Source: Microbacterium esteraromaticum
GTDB taxonomy: Bacteria > Actinomycetota > Actinomycetes > Actinomycetales > Microbacteriaceae
Length of the DNA stretch: 64,000 bases
Direction of reading: 5' to 3'
Assembly: GCF_016907315.1 (NCBI RefSeq)
Contig: NZ_JAFBBS010000001.1
Span: forward strand, 1 to 64,000
Positions 17,065 to 27,610 of the stretch are shown here, in pieces; positions within the stretch are counted from its first letter, which is position 1; each line of letters starts with the position of its first letter. The position numbers and the translations under genes are program-made. The notes beneath the pieces were generated by a model. The model was not told where the DNA came from, made no database searches, and saw nothing but the letters and a program-made list of their open reading frames with translations.

Positions 17065-17070
17065 TATCTT
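17065..17070 (+). promoter_or_regulatory. Predicted pyrH -10 element
   Basis: TATCTT just past the tsf terminator and 25 bases before ATG 17096, leaving room for the GAGAGG ribosome binding site at 17081-17086. Confidence 0.45.
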
Positions 17071-17095
17071 GAATCGGGACGAGAGGAACTCATCC

Positions 17096-17812
17096 ATGAC
17101 CGAAGGAAGCGGACGCCGGCGCGTCCTCCTCAAGCTCTCCGGCGAGGCGTTCGGCGGCGGCCAGCTCGGTGTCAATCCCGACATCGTCGGCCAGATCGCC
17201 CGTGACATCGCCGCCGCTGTCGACCGCGTCGAGATCGCCATCGTCGTCGGCGGAGGCAACTTCTTCCGCGGTGCAGAGCTGAGCCAGCGCGGAATGGACC
17301 GCGGTCGCGCCGACTACATGGGCATGCTGGGTACCGTCATGAACGCCCTCGCCCTGCAGGACTTCCTCGAGCAGGCCGGCGCCGCCACGCGCGTGCAGTC
17401 AGCCATCTCGATGACCCAGGTCGCCGAGCCGTACATCCCGCTGCGCGCCGAGCGCCACATGGAGAAGGGTCGCGTCGTCATCTTCGGCGCGGGCGCAGGT
17501 CTGCCGTACTTCTCGACAGACACCGTCGCAGCGCAGCGTGCGCTCGAGATCGGCGCAGACGAGGTGCTCGTCGCCAAGAACGGCGTCGACGCGATCTACA
17601 CGGCCGATCCGAACAAGGATGCGAGCGCCGAGCGCATCGAGAAGGTCACCTACCGCGACGCTCTACAGCGCGGGCTCAAGGTGGTCGACTCCACCGCGTT
17701 CAGCCTGTGCATGGACAACAACATGGACATGCGCGTGTTCGGCATGGAGCCCGCCGGCAACGTCACCAAGGCGCTGCTGGGCGAGCCGATCGGCACCCTC
17801 GTCACCCCCTGA
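17096..17812 (+). CDS. pyrH: UMP kinase
   Basis: Phosphorylates UMP to UDP in pyrimidine synthesis; bacterial PyrH is a hexameric amino-acid-kinase-fold enzyme controlled by GTP and UTP. The 238-residue product shows [39 protein letters not shown] and [19 protein letters not shown], all UMP kinase signatures. ATG 17096 with GAGAGG upstream is preferred over an in-frame start nine codons earlier that lacks a ribosome site. Followed by frr as in most bacteria. Confidence 0.98.
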   Translation: MTEGSGRRRVLLKLSGEAFGGGQLGVNPDIVGQIARDIAAAVDRVEIAIVVGGGNFFRGAELSQRGMDRGRADYMGMLGTVMNALALQDFLEQAGAATRVQSAISMTQVAEPYIPLRAERHMEKGRVVIFGAGAGLPYFSTDTVAAQRALEIGADEVLVAKNGVDAIYTADPNKDASAERIEKVTYRDALQRGLKVVDSTAFSLCMDNNMDMRVFGMEPAGNVTKALLGEPIGTLVTP

Positions 17813-17850
17813 GCGCCCCGTCGCTCGCTGTCCGGCCAGTCTCCGCCGGA

Positions 17851-17856
17851 TAGACT
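17851..17856 (+). promoter_or_regulatory. Predicted frr -10 element
   Basis: TAGACT, the same hexamer used at leaderless genes, but here 30 bases before the start with AAAGGAG (17875-17881) in between, so this transcript has a short leader. Confidence 0.5.
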
Positions 17857-17886
17857 CGTTCGAAACCCACGACTAAAGGAGTACCC

Positions 17887-18441
17887 GTGATCGCGGACGT
17901 CCTCGAAGACACCACCGCACGCATGAACCGCGCGGTCGACGCAGCCAAGGAGGACTTCGCCACCGTCCGCACCGGACGAGCGAACCCCCAGCTGTTCCAG
18001 AAGCTCATGGTGGACTACTACGGCTCGCCCACGCCCATCGCGCAGCTCGCCTCCATGGCGAACCCTGAGGCTCGCACGCTCATCGTCACCCCCTACGACA
18101 AGAGTGCTCTGAAGGCGATCGAGCAGGCGATCCGCGACATGCCGAACCTCGGTGCGAACCCGACGAACGATGGAAACATCGTGCGAGTGACCATGCCGGA
18201 GCTGACCGAGGAGCGCCGGAAGGAGTACGTCAAGCTCGTGCGCTCCAAGGGTGAGGACGCCAAGGTCCAGGTGCGCGGCATCCGTCGCAAGGCGAAGGAC
18301 CAGCTCGACGCTCTCAAGAACGAGGTCGGCGAGGATGAGATCGCCCGCGGCGAGAAGGAGCTCGATGCTCTGACGCGTCAGTACGTCGACGCGATCGACG
18401 ACGCGCTCAAGCGCAAAGAGGCAGAGCTGCTCGAGGTCTGA
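17887..18441 (+). CDS. frr: Ribosome recycling factor
   Basis: Splits post-termination ribosomes together with EF-G. The 184-residue product has the three-helix bundle pattern and family motifs [38 protein letters not shown] and [20 protein letters not shown] 17887 follows AAAGGAG by 5 bases. It has its own promoter and is followed after 5 bases by cdsA, so cdsA is probably read from the same mRNA. Confidence 0.98.
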   Translation: MIADVLEDTTARMNRAVDAAKEDFATVRTGRANPQLFQKLMVDYYGSPTPIAQLASMANPEARTLIVTPYDKSALKAIEQAIRDMPNLGANPTNDGNIVRVTMPELTEERRKEYVKLVRSKGEDAKVQVRGIRRKAKDQLDALKNEVGEDEIARGEKELDALTRQYVDAIDDALKRKEAELLEV

Positions 18442-18446
18442 CACGC

Positions 18447-19607
18447 ATGGCCGGTGACAGCGATTCCGACGATCAGCCGCTGACGCGACGCGAGGCCCAG
18501 CGGGGTGATCTGCCTTCAGCGGCCGACACTCCGTCGAGCGCGCCCGCTCACGTGGAGGACGTCGACACACCCGTGCGGGGGCTGCCGCTGTCGGATGCGG
18601 CATTCCCGTCGTTCGATGCGGAGCGCATCCCGCCTCGGCCGCCGATGCCTGCGCCCGGCACGGATTCGCACGCCATCCGCGAGCAGTGGCGAGCAGCACG
18701 CGGCGAGTTCGAATCGCACGTGTCGCAGGCTCGCGAGCAGTTCGATCAGGCGAACGAGCGCATCAAGCAGCGCACGGGGCGCGATCTGATCGTCGCGATC
18801 CTCATCGGCATCGGCTTCGGTGCCGTGCTCATCGCGTCGCTGCTGTTCGTCAAGTGGCTCTTCATCCCGATCGCGGTCGCCGCAGGTCTTCTCGGAACGT
18901 ACGAGCTCTCTCGCGCGTTGCGCACCGCTGGGCGTCGAGTCGACGTCGTCCCTCAGCTGATCGCCGGAGCGGCTGTGCTGCTGACCGGCCCGTTCGCGGC
19001 TCTGTGGCTGAGCTGGGTCATGCTGATCGCGGCGGTGGCGTTCGTCAGCGTGTGGCGCATGGTCGCGCAGATGATCGCCGCCGACGGCCGCACCTACGGC
19101 GACGTGCTCTCGGATGTCATCGTGGGCGCCTTCGTGCAGGTCTACGTGCCCTTCCTCACGTCCGTCGCTCTCATGCTGCTGAGCCGTGACGACGGCGAGT
19201 GGTGGGTGCTGGGCTTCGTCGCCGTCGCTGTGGCGGCTGACACCTGCGCCTACGCGTCCGGGCTGGCTTTCGGCAAGCACCCGATGGCGCCGCGGATCAG
19301 TCCGAAGAAGACCTGGGAGGGCTTCGCCGGCGCGGTGATCGGCTCGCTCGTGGTCGGCGTCCTGCTCGCGATCTTCCTGCTGCAGCTGCCGTGGTGGTGC
19401 GGTCTCGTCTTCGGCGCCGCGATCGTCGCCTGCGCGACGCTCGGCGACCTGGGGGAGTCGATGCTCAAGCGCGACCTGGGGATCAAGGACATGAGCTCGT
19501 GGCTGCCCGGTCACGGTGGCCTGCTCGACCGGCTCGACAGCATCCTTCCCTCGACGATCCCCGCGATCGCCCTCTACCACCTCTTCACCCCTCTGATCGG
19601 ATCCTGA
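18447..19607 (+). CDS. cdsA: Phosphatidate cytidylyltransferase with N-terminal extension
   Basis: Makes CDP-diacylglycerol from phosphatidate and CTP, the branch point of phospholipid synthesis. The 386-residue protein has a polytopic membrane region starting near residue 113 and the CDS signature LGESMLKRDLGIKDMSSWLPGHGG around residues 334-357 (reported here in parts: LGESMLKRDLGIKD and GHGGLLDRLDS). Unlike the short enterobacterial enzyme, it carries about 110 soluble residues first: a Pro/Asp-rich stretch then a charged, coiled-coil-like helix (REQWRAARGEFESHVSQ). It overlaps the DivIVA-repeat gene by one base (TGATG). Confidence 0.94.
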   Translation: MAGDSDSDDQPLTRREAQRGDLPSAADTPSSAPAHVEDVDTPVRGLPLSDAAFPSFDAERIPPRPPMPAPGTDSHAIREQWRAARGEFESHVSQAREQFDQANERIKQRTGRDLIVAILIGIGFGAVLIASLLFVKWLFIPIAVAAGLLGTYELSRALRTAGRRVDVVPQLIAGAAVLLTGPFAALWLSWVMLIAAVAFVSVWRMVAQMIAADGRTYGDVLSDVIVGAFVQVYVPFLTSVALMLLSRDDGEWWVLGFVAVAVAADTCAYASGLAFGKHPMAPRISPKKTWEGFAGAVIGSLVVGVLLAIFLLQLPWWCGLVFGAAIVACATLGDLGESMLKRDLGIKDMSSWLPGHGGLLDRLDSILPSTIPAIALYHLFTPLIGS

Positions 19608-20194
19608 TGACTGACGCAGACCTCGAGGCGCTCACCACGCCACAGGACGACGTGGCGCCGGCCTTCCCGCTGACCAGTGGACGGCAGCGTGGCTACCACC
19701 GGGCGGCCGTGGACAGCTTCCTCGATTCCGCACGTGCCGCATTCGAGCAGGCCAGGGCGGACTTCGGCGCCGACGACGTGCGCGCCGCCTCATTCCCGCT
19801 GGTGAAGGAGGGGTACGCGATCGCAGACGTGGACGCCGCTCTGTCGCGGGTCGAGGATGCCTTCGCTCAGCGTGAACGTGAAGAGGCGATCCGCCGGGTC
19901 GGCGTCGATGCGTGGGTCGCGCAGGCCCGCGATGACGCCCAGCAGGTGCTGGACCATCTCAGCAGGCCGCACAGGCAGCGCTTCGCGCGCACGAGCATCC
20001 TCACCTTCGGATACCGCATAGACGAGGTCGATCACGTCGCCGATCGGATCTCGGCCTTCCTGCGCGACGGTGACGCGCTCGACGTCGAGCAGGTGCGCGG
20101 CGCGGCTTTCCGCATGCAGCGGGGCGGCTATCGGGAAGAACAGGTGGATGCTCTTCTCGACGCCACCGTCGAGATCATCCTCGCTGTGCGTTGA
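19607..20194 (+). CDS. DivIVA-domain repeat protein
   Basis: A 195-residue soluble protein built from four copies of the DivIVA N-terminal motif (GY-x3-VD-x2-L-D): QRGYHRAAVDSFLDSA, KEGYAIADVDAALSRVEDA, FGYRIDEVDHVADRI and RGGYREEQVDALLDATV. In DivIVA/Wag31 this motif senses curved membrane at poles and septa. Here there is no long C-terminal coiled coil, so it is not DivIVA itself. Its start overlaps the cdsA stop, linking it in expression to lipid synthesis. Location at poles is an inference. Confidence 0.85.
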   Translation: MTDADLEALTTPQDDVAPAFPLTSGRQRGYHRAAVDSFLDSARAAFEQARADFGADDVRAASFPLVKEGYAIADVDAALSRVEDAFAQREREEAIRRVGVDAWVAQARDDAQQVLDHLSRPHRQRFARTSILTFGYRIDEVDHVADRISAFLRDGDALDVEQVRGAAFRMQRGGYREEQVDALLDATVEIILAVR

Positions 20195-20238
20195 GGCTTT
20201 CTCGGTGAGTTCTCATGGATGTCTCGGCGACGTGTGCG

Positions 20239-20244
20239 TAGACT
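20239..20244 (+). promoter_or_regulatory. Predicted promoter of the transglycosylase-like gene
   Basis: TAGACT, ten bases before GTG 20255, giving a leader of about 3 bases. Confidence 0.4.
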
Positions 20245-20254
20245 GAGGGCCATC

Positions 20255-20929
20255 GTGACTCCCGATAACGAATTGATCTCGAACCAGACGAGCCCGAACG
20301 CTGGTGGTTCGACGAAGAAGACTCAGACGCGACGCCGCGCCAGCGCCCTGCTGGCGGGCCTCGCGGTGGTCGGTATATCAGCTGCCATGATGGCGCCGAC
20401 GGGCGTGGCCGTCGCCGACCCTGAGCCCGCCGACGCTCCGCTGACCGCGTACTCCCTCGCGACAGCTGAGACGCAGAGCATCACCGTCTCGTCCGTCGAA
20501 GGGGCCGATATCGCTCCTGCCGCACGCAGCGGATTCGACGTGTACGTGAAGCCCAAGCCGAAGCCCAAGCCCAAGCCCGCGCCGAAGCCCGCTGCGGAGA
20601 CCGCGTCATCGAACCGCAGCACTGGTCCCTCGATGCCCCGCTACAGCGGCGGCGGGTCGAAGGAGGACTGGATGACGGCGGCCGGCATCGCGCGCGGCGA
20701 CTGGGCCTATGTCGACTACATCGTGTCGCGCGAGAGCGGCTGGAACCCGAACGCCACCAACGCGTCCTCGGGGGCGTGCGGTCTGGTTCAGGCTCTGCCC
20801 TGCAGCAAGGTCCCCGGCAACGGCTACGACCCCGTCGACAACCTCCGCTGGGGCAACGGCTACGCCGTCGGCCGCTACGGCAGCTGGGCTGCAGCCTACA
20901 ACTTCTGGTCGCGCAACCACTGGTGGTGA
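20255..20929 (+). CDS. Secreted transglycosylase-like cell-wall protein
   Basis: A 224-residue exported protein. A basic region (KKTQTRRRAS) and hydrophobic core (about residues 30-53) form a signal peptide likely cut after AVA (53). A linker holds a KP ladder (KPKPKPKPKPAPKP, residues 99-112) that could span the wall, and the C-terminal 80 residues form a lysozyme-like SLT/Apf-type domain: YIVSRESGWNPNATN with likely catalytic E160, a possible C175-C183 disulfide, and the terminal NFWSRNHWW. It probably cleaves or binds peptidoglycan. GTG 20255 is chosen by its promoter spacing. Confidence 0.85.
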   Translation: MTPDNELISNQTSPNAGGSTKKTQTRRRASALLAGLAVVGISAAMMAPTGVAVADPEPADAPLTAYSLATAETQSITVSSVEGADIAPAARSGFDVYVKPKPKPKPKPAPKPAAETASSNRSTGPSMPRYSGGGSKEDWMTAAGIARGDWAYVDYIVSRESGWNPNATNASSGACGLVQALPCSKVPGNGYDPVDNLRWGNGYAVGRYGSWAAAYNFWSRNHWW

Positions 20930-20938
20930 ACCGGCGAC

Positions 20939-21226
20939 GTGCCACGCTCACATCGTCGACGACCTGAGCGCAGCAGCTCGGACGACTCCTTCGACCGCCT
21001 GCTCGCGGGCTGGAAGCGCACCGAGACGCGGCGGGGCAGGGAATGGATCGTGCAGCCCGTCTCAGCGACCCAGGCTGTGAAGGACTATCGATGCCCTGGC
21101 TGCGTCACGATGATCTCGCCTGGTACGGCCCACGTCGTGGTGTGGAGTGGCGACGGCGTGATGGGCGACAGCGCCGATCTGGCTGCCCGTCGCCACTGGC
21201 ACACCCACTGCTGGCGTATCGCCTGA
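20939..21226 (+). CDS. Small Cys/His-rich conserved protein
   Basis: A 95-residue protein of unknown function. The first 25 residues are basic and Ser-rich, followed by FDRLLAGWKRTETRRGREW. The C-terminal half pairs CPGC with HWHTHC, a spacing that could hold one zinc ion in a treble-clef-like site; this is an inference. Similar short proteins are common in actinobacteria and are sometimes mislabelled as ATP/GTP-binding proteins, but no P-loop is present. GTG 20939 begins 10 bases after the transglycosylase stop. Confidence 0.7.
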   Translation: MPRSHRRRPERSSSDDSFDRLLAGWKRTETRRGREWIVQPVSATQAVKDYRCPGCVTMISPGTAHVVVWSGDGVMGDSADLAARRHWHTHCWRIA

Positions 21227-21255
21227 AGCTCGCACCGCGCCGGCCGCGGACCGCG

Positions 21256-22335
21256 TCAGCGTTCGTTCATGCGGGGAATCAGCACCTGCCTGTAGATGAT
21301 CAGCACGCTCGCGGCGACCGGGATGGCGATCAGTGCGCCCAGCAGTCCCAGCAGTGATCCTCCCGCGAGGGCCGCGATGACCACGACCGCGCCCGGCACC
21401 GCCACCGCGCGGCTCATGATGCGCGGTGCGATGAAGTACGCCTCGACCTGCATGTAGATCAGGTAATAGATCGCCGCGGCCAGTGCCGTCGCCGGAGAGC
21501 CGACGCCGGGCAGCAGGCACGCGAGCACGATGATCGTCGAGCCGGTGAGGGTCCCGACCAGTGGGATGAGCGAGAAGAAGAACGCCACCACGGCCAGAAC
21601 GGCGGTGAAGGGGGCGTTGATGATCGAGAGGTAGACCATGCTCAGGATGCCGTTGATCACACCGAGCGAGACCTGACCCATCACGTAGTGTCCGACCGAG
21701 TCGGTGATCTGGTCGGCGATGTCGATGAAGCGCTCGCGCTTGGAGGCGGGCACCAGCTGGTACACCGCGCGCTTCAGCGAGGGAGTCGACGCGGTCATGT
21801 AGATCGTGAGGATCAGCACGATGAAAGCGCCGAAACCCCCGGCGAGCACAGCGCCGCCGACGACGAGGACGCCCTGCCCGATCGACTCGGTCCATCCGGC
21901 GACCGTGTTCTGCCACTCGTCTTTCGCCATCCACTCATTGATGTAGGCGAAGACATCGTCCACGGCGAGGTTGGGGAACGTCTCGGTCATCCATGTCCTG
22001 AAGCTGCTGATGGTGCCGGGACCATCCTGCACCAGCGGGCTGATCTGCTCGACCAGCTGCGAGACCTGATCGACGAGCACCGGCACGACGATGAGCACGA
22101 CGGCCGCGAAAACGCTCAGCACGGCGAGGATGGTCACCAGCACAGCCGCCCAACGGGGGAGGCCCCGACGCTCGAGGAACGTGACCAGGGGATCGAGACC
22201 CAGACTCAGGAAGAGTGCGGTGCCGATGTACAGGATGATCGTCGACAGAGTCTGGACGCCATTGATCAGCAGGATGCCGAGGCCCACGCCGAGCGTCGCC
22301 ACCAGAGCGGTGCGGAAGGGACTGTGAATCTTCAT
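21256..22335 (-). CDS. AI-2E family transporter
   Basis: A 359-residue polytopic membrane protein of the AI-2E (PerM/TqsA) family. It has paired N-terminal helices, a soluble middle segment (VSQLVEQISPLVQDGPGTIS) and the conserved C-terminal helices with FFFSLIPLVGTLTGS, YFIAPRIMSRAVAVPGAVVV and LLGLLGALIAIPVAAS. Members export small molecules or act as sodium/proton antiporters; despite the name, autoinducer-2 export is shown only for a few. Start at ATG 22335 gives the normal length. No transport partner is nearby. Confidence 0.92.
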   Translation of the reverse strand: MKIHSPFRTALVATLGVGLGILLINGVQTLSTIILYIGTALFLSLGLDPLVTFLERRGLPRWAAVLVTILAVLSVFAAVVLIVVPVLVDQVSQLVEQISPLVQDGPGTISSFRTWMTETFPNLAVDDVFAYINEWMAKDEWQNTVAGWTESIGQGVLVVGGAVLAGGFGAFIVLILTIYMTASTPSLKRAVYQLVPASKRERFIDIADQITDSVGHYVMGQVSLGVINGILSMVYLSIINAPFTAVLAVVAFFFSLIPLVGTLTGSTIIVLACLLPGVGSPATALAAAIYYLIYMQVEAYFIAPRIMSRAVAVPGAVVVIAALAGGSLLGLLGALIAIPVAASVLIIYRQVLIPRMNER

Positions 22336-22460
22336 GGCTCTCCAGGTCGACCTGCGAAAGATCCTAATCGCCTTGCGGTCGCTCGCCCCCGCGACTGGCC
22401 GCAGCGCATGCCCGGCCACCTCGCGCGGGTCGTTCGTGGGCAATGCCCAGGTGGTTTCGC

Positions 22461-22466
22461 TAGTCT
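22461..22466 (+). promoter_or_regulatory. Predicted promoter of the 22519 gene
   Basis: TAGTCT followed by about 52 bases to GTG 22519, with AAGGAG at 22506-22511 as ribosome binding site; a leadered transcript. Confidence 0.4.
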
Positions 22467-22518
22467 GAAATGTCGAGCGGACCGGCGGCGAATGCCCGGT
22501 CACGTAAGGAGTTGATTC

Positions 22519-24402
22519 GTGCGTTTCGTATGGGCCGTCGTGGCCTTCGTGCTGGCCACGGTTCTCATCGGAGCCGGAATCGCCCAGCGCACCATCTTCA
22601 TGGGGCCATCTGAGCAGACTATGGAGCTGTCGGTGAACGAGCCGCAGCCCTACGTCCTCGTCGATGCGGAGGTGCTGGGAGCCCACCCCGGACTGCAGAC
22701 CCTCCTGGTGCGCGGTGAGGGCGAGATGTTCGTCGCCTACGGCCGCACCGACGATGTGAAGGCGTGGCTCTCCGACACCAGCTACACCGACGTGACGCTC
22801 GGCAAGGGCGACAAGCCGAAGAGCAGCACAGTGGCGGCGCAGCAGCCACCGGCTGCCGGTGGCGAGACGTCTGGTCGGAATCCGTCTGGATCGGACCTGT
22901 GGCTCGATTCGTTCACCGATGAAGAGATTCTCGTGACCAAGATGCAGCTCACCCCCGGGCACAGCGTGCTGATCGCCCGCGACGGCGTGCAGCCCGCGCC
23001 CGACGACATCCTGGTGAGCTGGGGCCTCGACACGCGCACACCTCTCGCCGGCCCGCTGATGGTCGCAGGAGGGGTGCTGCTGCTCGCCGGTCTCGTGCTC
23101 TACATCCTCGCCATCCGGCACCAGCGTCGCGGTCGGGGTCCGCTTCGAAAGGGCCCCGCGCCGCTGCCGGAGACGGAGCCGATCGAGATGCCTGCCGCTC
23201 CGAAGCGCAAGGCGATCGAAGCCGGTGACGGCACGAGCGACGCGTCCGAGCCCGGCTCTCCTGACGCCGTCACCGGTGACCAGCCGGTCTCGGACGGGCA
23301 GGACTCGGGGACCGGGCGCACGCAGCGCTCTGCGCTGCGCCGCCGCGCCTGGCTGGGTCTTCCCGCGCTGGCCCTCACCGCGGTGCTCGCAACCGGCTGT
23401 TCACCGGAGTCGTGGCCCGACCTCGGCGCCGAGAGCCCGACGCCGACGCCGACGCCGACCGTCGTGACTCCGGAGGACCAGAAACCGCCTGTGGTCACCG
23501 AGAAGCAGGGGCACCGCATCATCGCGCAGATCGAGGAGACCGTGTCGAAGGCCGACACCGATCTCGACATCGAGCTGGCCGAGACCCGCCTCGCCGGCGC
23601 AGCACTCGAAGGCCGTCGCACGGAGTACGTGCTGCGCGGCAAGATCGCCGATCGCGACACCAACCTCACCGCGCCCCGCGAGAAGGTCACGATCCTGCTG
23701 CCGGAGGCCGCAGACGGCTGGCCTCGCTCGGTCCTCGCGCTGACGGTCTCGGAGAAGGACGACACGGTGCCTCCGGTCCTCCTCACGATGACTCAGGACG
23801 ATCCGTGGTCGAATTACCGGATCTCGGAGATGGCCGACATGCCGGCGTCGTCCGAATTCCCTGACGTCGCACCCGAATGGCTCGGTACCACCCGGGTTCC
23901 TCAGGACTCGCCGTTCCTCGCGCTCCCTCCCGAGCAGGTCGCCGCGGCGTTCTCGGATTTCGTCGACAGCGGAGACAAGAGCGAGTACGCAGGACGCTTC
24001 GACGAGACCGCCGTGAAGCTGGCGCAGAGCGTGCGCGACAGTCGTGCCGCTGTGGTCAAGGGGCTGAAGGACAAGAAGGCGGACAAGACCTCGAAGGTCG
24101 CGTTCGACATGAAGCCCACCGACGAGACTCCTCTGTCGCTCGCCACGCTCGGCAGCGGTGCGGTGGTGTCGGTGAGCGTCGATGACATCGAGACGATCAC
24201 ACCCACCACGAAGGAAGCGGTGATCCGAGTCGGTGACAATCCCGAGGCGAGTGCTCTGACCGGCGTCAAGGAGTCGGCGAAGGGCTTCACGACGACCTAC
24301 TCGATCCAGCTGTTCTTCTCGGTCCCGGCACAGGGGTCGAACGAGCAGATCCGTCTCCTGGCGTACCACCAGGACCTCATCAGCGTGAAGGTGATCAAGT
24401 GA
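22519..24402 (+). CDS. Composite membrane protein: sensor-like half joined to a lipoprotein-like half
   Basis: A 627-residue protein of unknown function. The first half has a signal-anchor helix (residues 1-22), an extracytoplasmic domain (about 30-170) and a second helix (about 178-200) followed by a basic cytoplasmic loop. Residues 270-294 then read RRRAWLGLPALALTAVLATGC: basic residues, a hydrophobic stretch and a lipobox-like ATGC with C294. After a Pro/Thr linker (SPTPTPTPTV) comes a 290-residue domain with alternating strands. So a complete lipoprotein signal sits inside one continuous reading frame. GTG 22519 follows AAGGAG. It overlaps the thioredoxin-TPR gene by 4 bases. Confidence 0.75.
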   Translation: MRFVWAVVAFVLATVLIGAGIAQRTIFMGPSEQTMELSVNEPQPYVLVDAEVLGAHPGLQTLLVRGEGEMFVAYGRTDDVKAWLSDTSYTDVTLGKGDKPKSSTVAAQQPPAAGGETSGRNPSGSDLWLDSFTDEEILVTKMQLTPGHSVLIARDGVQPAPDDILVSWGLDTRTPLAGPLMVAGGVLLLAGLVLYILAIRHQRRGRGPLRKGPAPLPETEPIEMPAAPKRKAIEAGDGTSDASEPGSPDAVTGDQPVSDGQDSGTGRTQRSALRRRAWLGLPALALTAVLATGCSPESWPDLGAESPTPTPTPTVVTPEDQKPPVVTEKQGHRIIAQIEETVSKADTDLDIELAETRLAGAALEGRRTEYVLRGKIADRDTNLTAPREKVTILLPEAADGWPRSVLALTVSEKDDTVPPVLLTMTQDDPWSNYRISEMADMPASSEFPDVAPEWLGTTRVPQDSPFLALPPEQVAAAFSDFVDSGDKSEYAGRFDETAVKLAQSVRDSRAAVVKGLKDKKADKTSKVAFDMKPTDETPLSLATLGSGAVVSVSVDDIETITPTTKEAVIRVGDNPEASALTGVKESAKGFTTTYSIQLFFSVPAQGSNEQIRLLAYHQDLISVKVIK

Positions 24403-25349
24403 CCGAAATCTCCGCGGCCGCACTGCGCGGCGCCGTCGATCTCTCCTCCCTGCGCAATCGACCGACCGCGCCGTCGCAGCCCCAGAGCGCACCGGCGGCA
24501 CAGGGCGAGGGGGAGCAGGCAGCGCCCGATGTGGTGGTCGACGTCACAGACCAGTCTTTCGGCGAGATCCTCGAGCTCTCCCGTTCGGTGCCCGTTGTCG
24601 TCGACCTCTGGGCCGAGTGGTGCGGGCCGTGCAAGCAGCTCAGCCCCATCATCGAGAAGGTGACTCGAGAGCAGCGTGGACGGGTGGTTCTCGCGAAGGT
24701 CGACGTCGATGCGAACCCTCAGATCGCCCAGGCGTTTCGCGCGCAGTCGATTCCGATGGTCGTCGCGCTCATCGGGGGTCAGCCTGTCCCGATGTTCACG
24801 GGTGCGGTGCCGGAGGAGCAGGTGCGCGAGGTCTTCTCACGTCTTCTCGAGGTTGCGGCGCAGAACGGAGTGACGGGGTCTGTGCCGTTCGGCGGTGCCG
24901 ACGATGTCGCTTCGGATGAGCCCGAGCAGGCGCCGCTCCCTCCCTTGCACGCCGAGGCGTTCGAGGCCATCGAGGCGGGCGACTACGCCCGCGCGATCAC
25001 GGCGTACGAGCGAGCTCTCGCGGAGAATCCGCGAGACGACGACGCGAAGGCCGGCCTCGGCCAGGTCAGGCTCCTGCATCGGGTCCAGGGTCTCGACCTG
25101 CAGCAGGTCCGCGCGGCGGCGGCCGCGGCGCCCGGCGATGTCGACGCCCAGTTCCAGGTGGCTGATCTCGATCTCGCCGGAGGTCACGTCGACGATGCCT
25201 TCGGCCGTCTGCTCGACCTCTTCGCCACCGCCGATCCCGAAGCGCGCACGCGCATTCGTGAGCGTCTGGTCGAGCTGTTCGAGCTCATCGGTCCGGCGGA
25301 TCCGCGCGTGGCGTCCGCTCGCACCCGGCTCACCTCACTGCTGTTCTGA
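24399..25349 (+). CDS. Thioredoxin-TPR protein (CnoX/YbbN type)
   Basis: A 316-residue cytosolic protein: after a 40-residue flexible start comes a thioredoxin fold with active site WCGPC (C75, C78) and the cis-proline region SIPMVVALIGG, then tetratricopeptide-like helices (AFEAIEAGDYARAITAYERAL, and NPRDDDAKAGLGQVRLL). E. coli CnoX is a holdase-redoxin that hands oxidised clients to chaperones; it has lost one Cys, while both are present here, so it may be redox-active. GTG 24399 overlaps the stop of the composite membrane protein (GTGA). Confidence 0.92.
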   Translation: MTEISAAALRGAVDLSSLRNRPTAPSQPQSAPAAQGEGEQAAPDVVVDVTDQSFGEILELSRSVPVVVDLWAEWCGPCKQLSPIIEKVTREQRGRVVLAKVDVDANPQIAQAFRAQSIPMVVALIGGQPVPMFTGAVPEEQVREVFSRLLEVAAQNGVTGSVPFGGADDVASDEPEQAPLPPLHAEAFEAIEAGDYARAITAYERALAENPRDDDAKAGLGQVRLLHRVQGLDLQQVRAAAAAAPGDVDAQFQVADLDLAGGHVDDAFGRLLDLFATADPEARTRIRERLVELFELIGPADPRVASARTRLTSLLF

Positions 25350-25364
25350 GCCGCCACGATCAAC

Positions 25365-25399
25365 AGAGCGCCCGGCCCCGCTGAGGGGTCGGGCGCTCT
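25365..25399. terminator. Bidirectional terminator between the thioredoxin-TPR gene and glgB
   Basis: A 15-bp stem with one G-T pair (AGAGCGCCCGGCCCC side) and GCTGA loop lies between two convergent genes, 15 bases after one stop and 3 bases from the other. Confidence 0.85.
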
Positions 25400-25402
25400 C
25401 GT

Positions 25403-27606
<2,204 letters not shown>

Positions 27607-27610
<4 letters not shown>

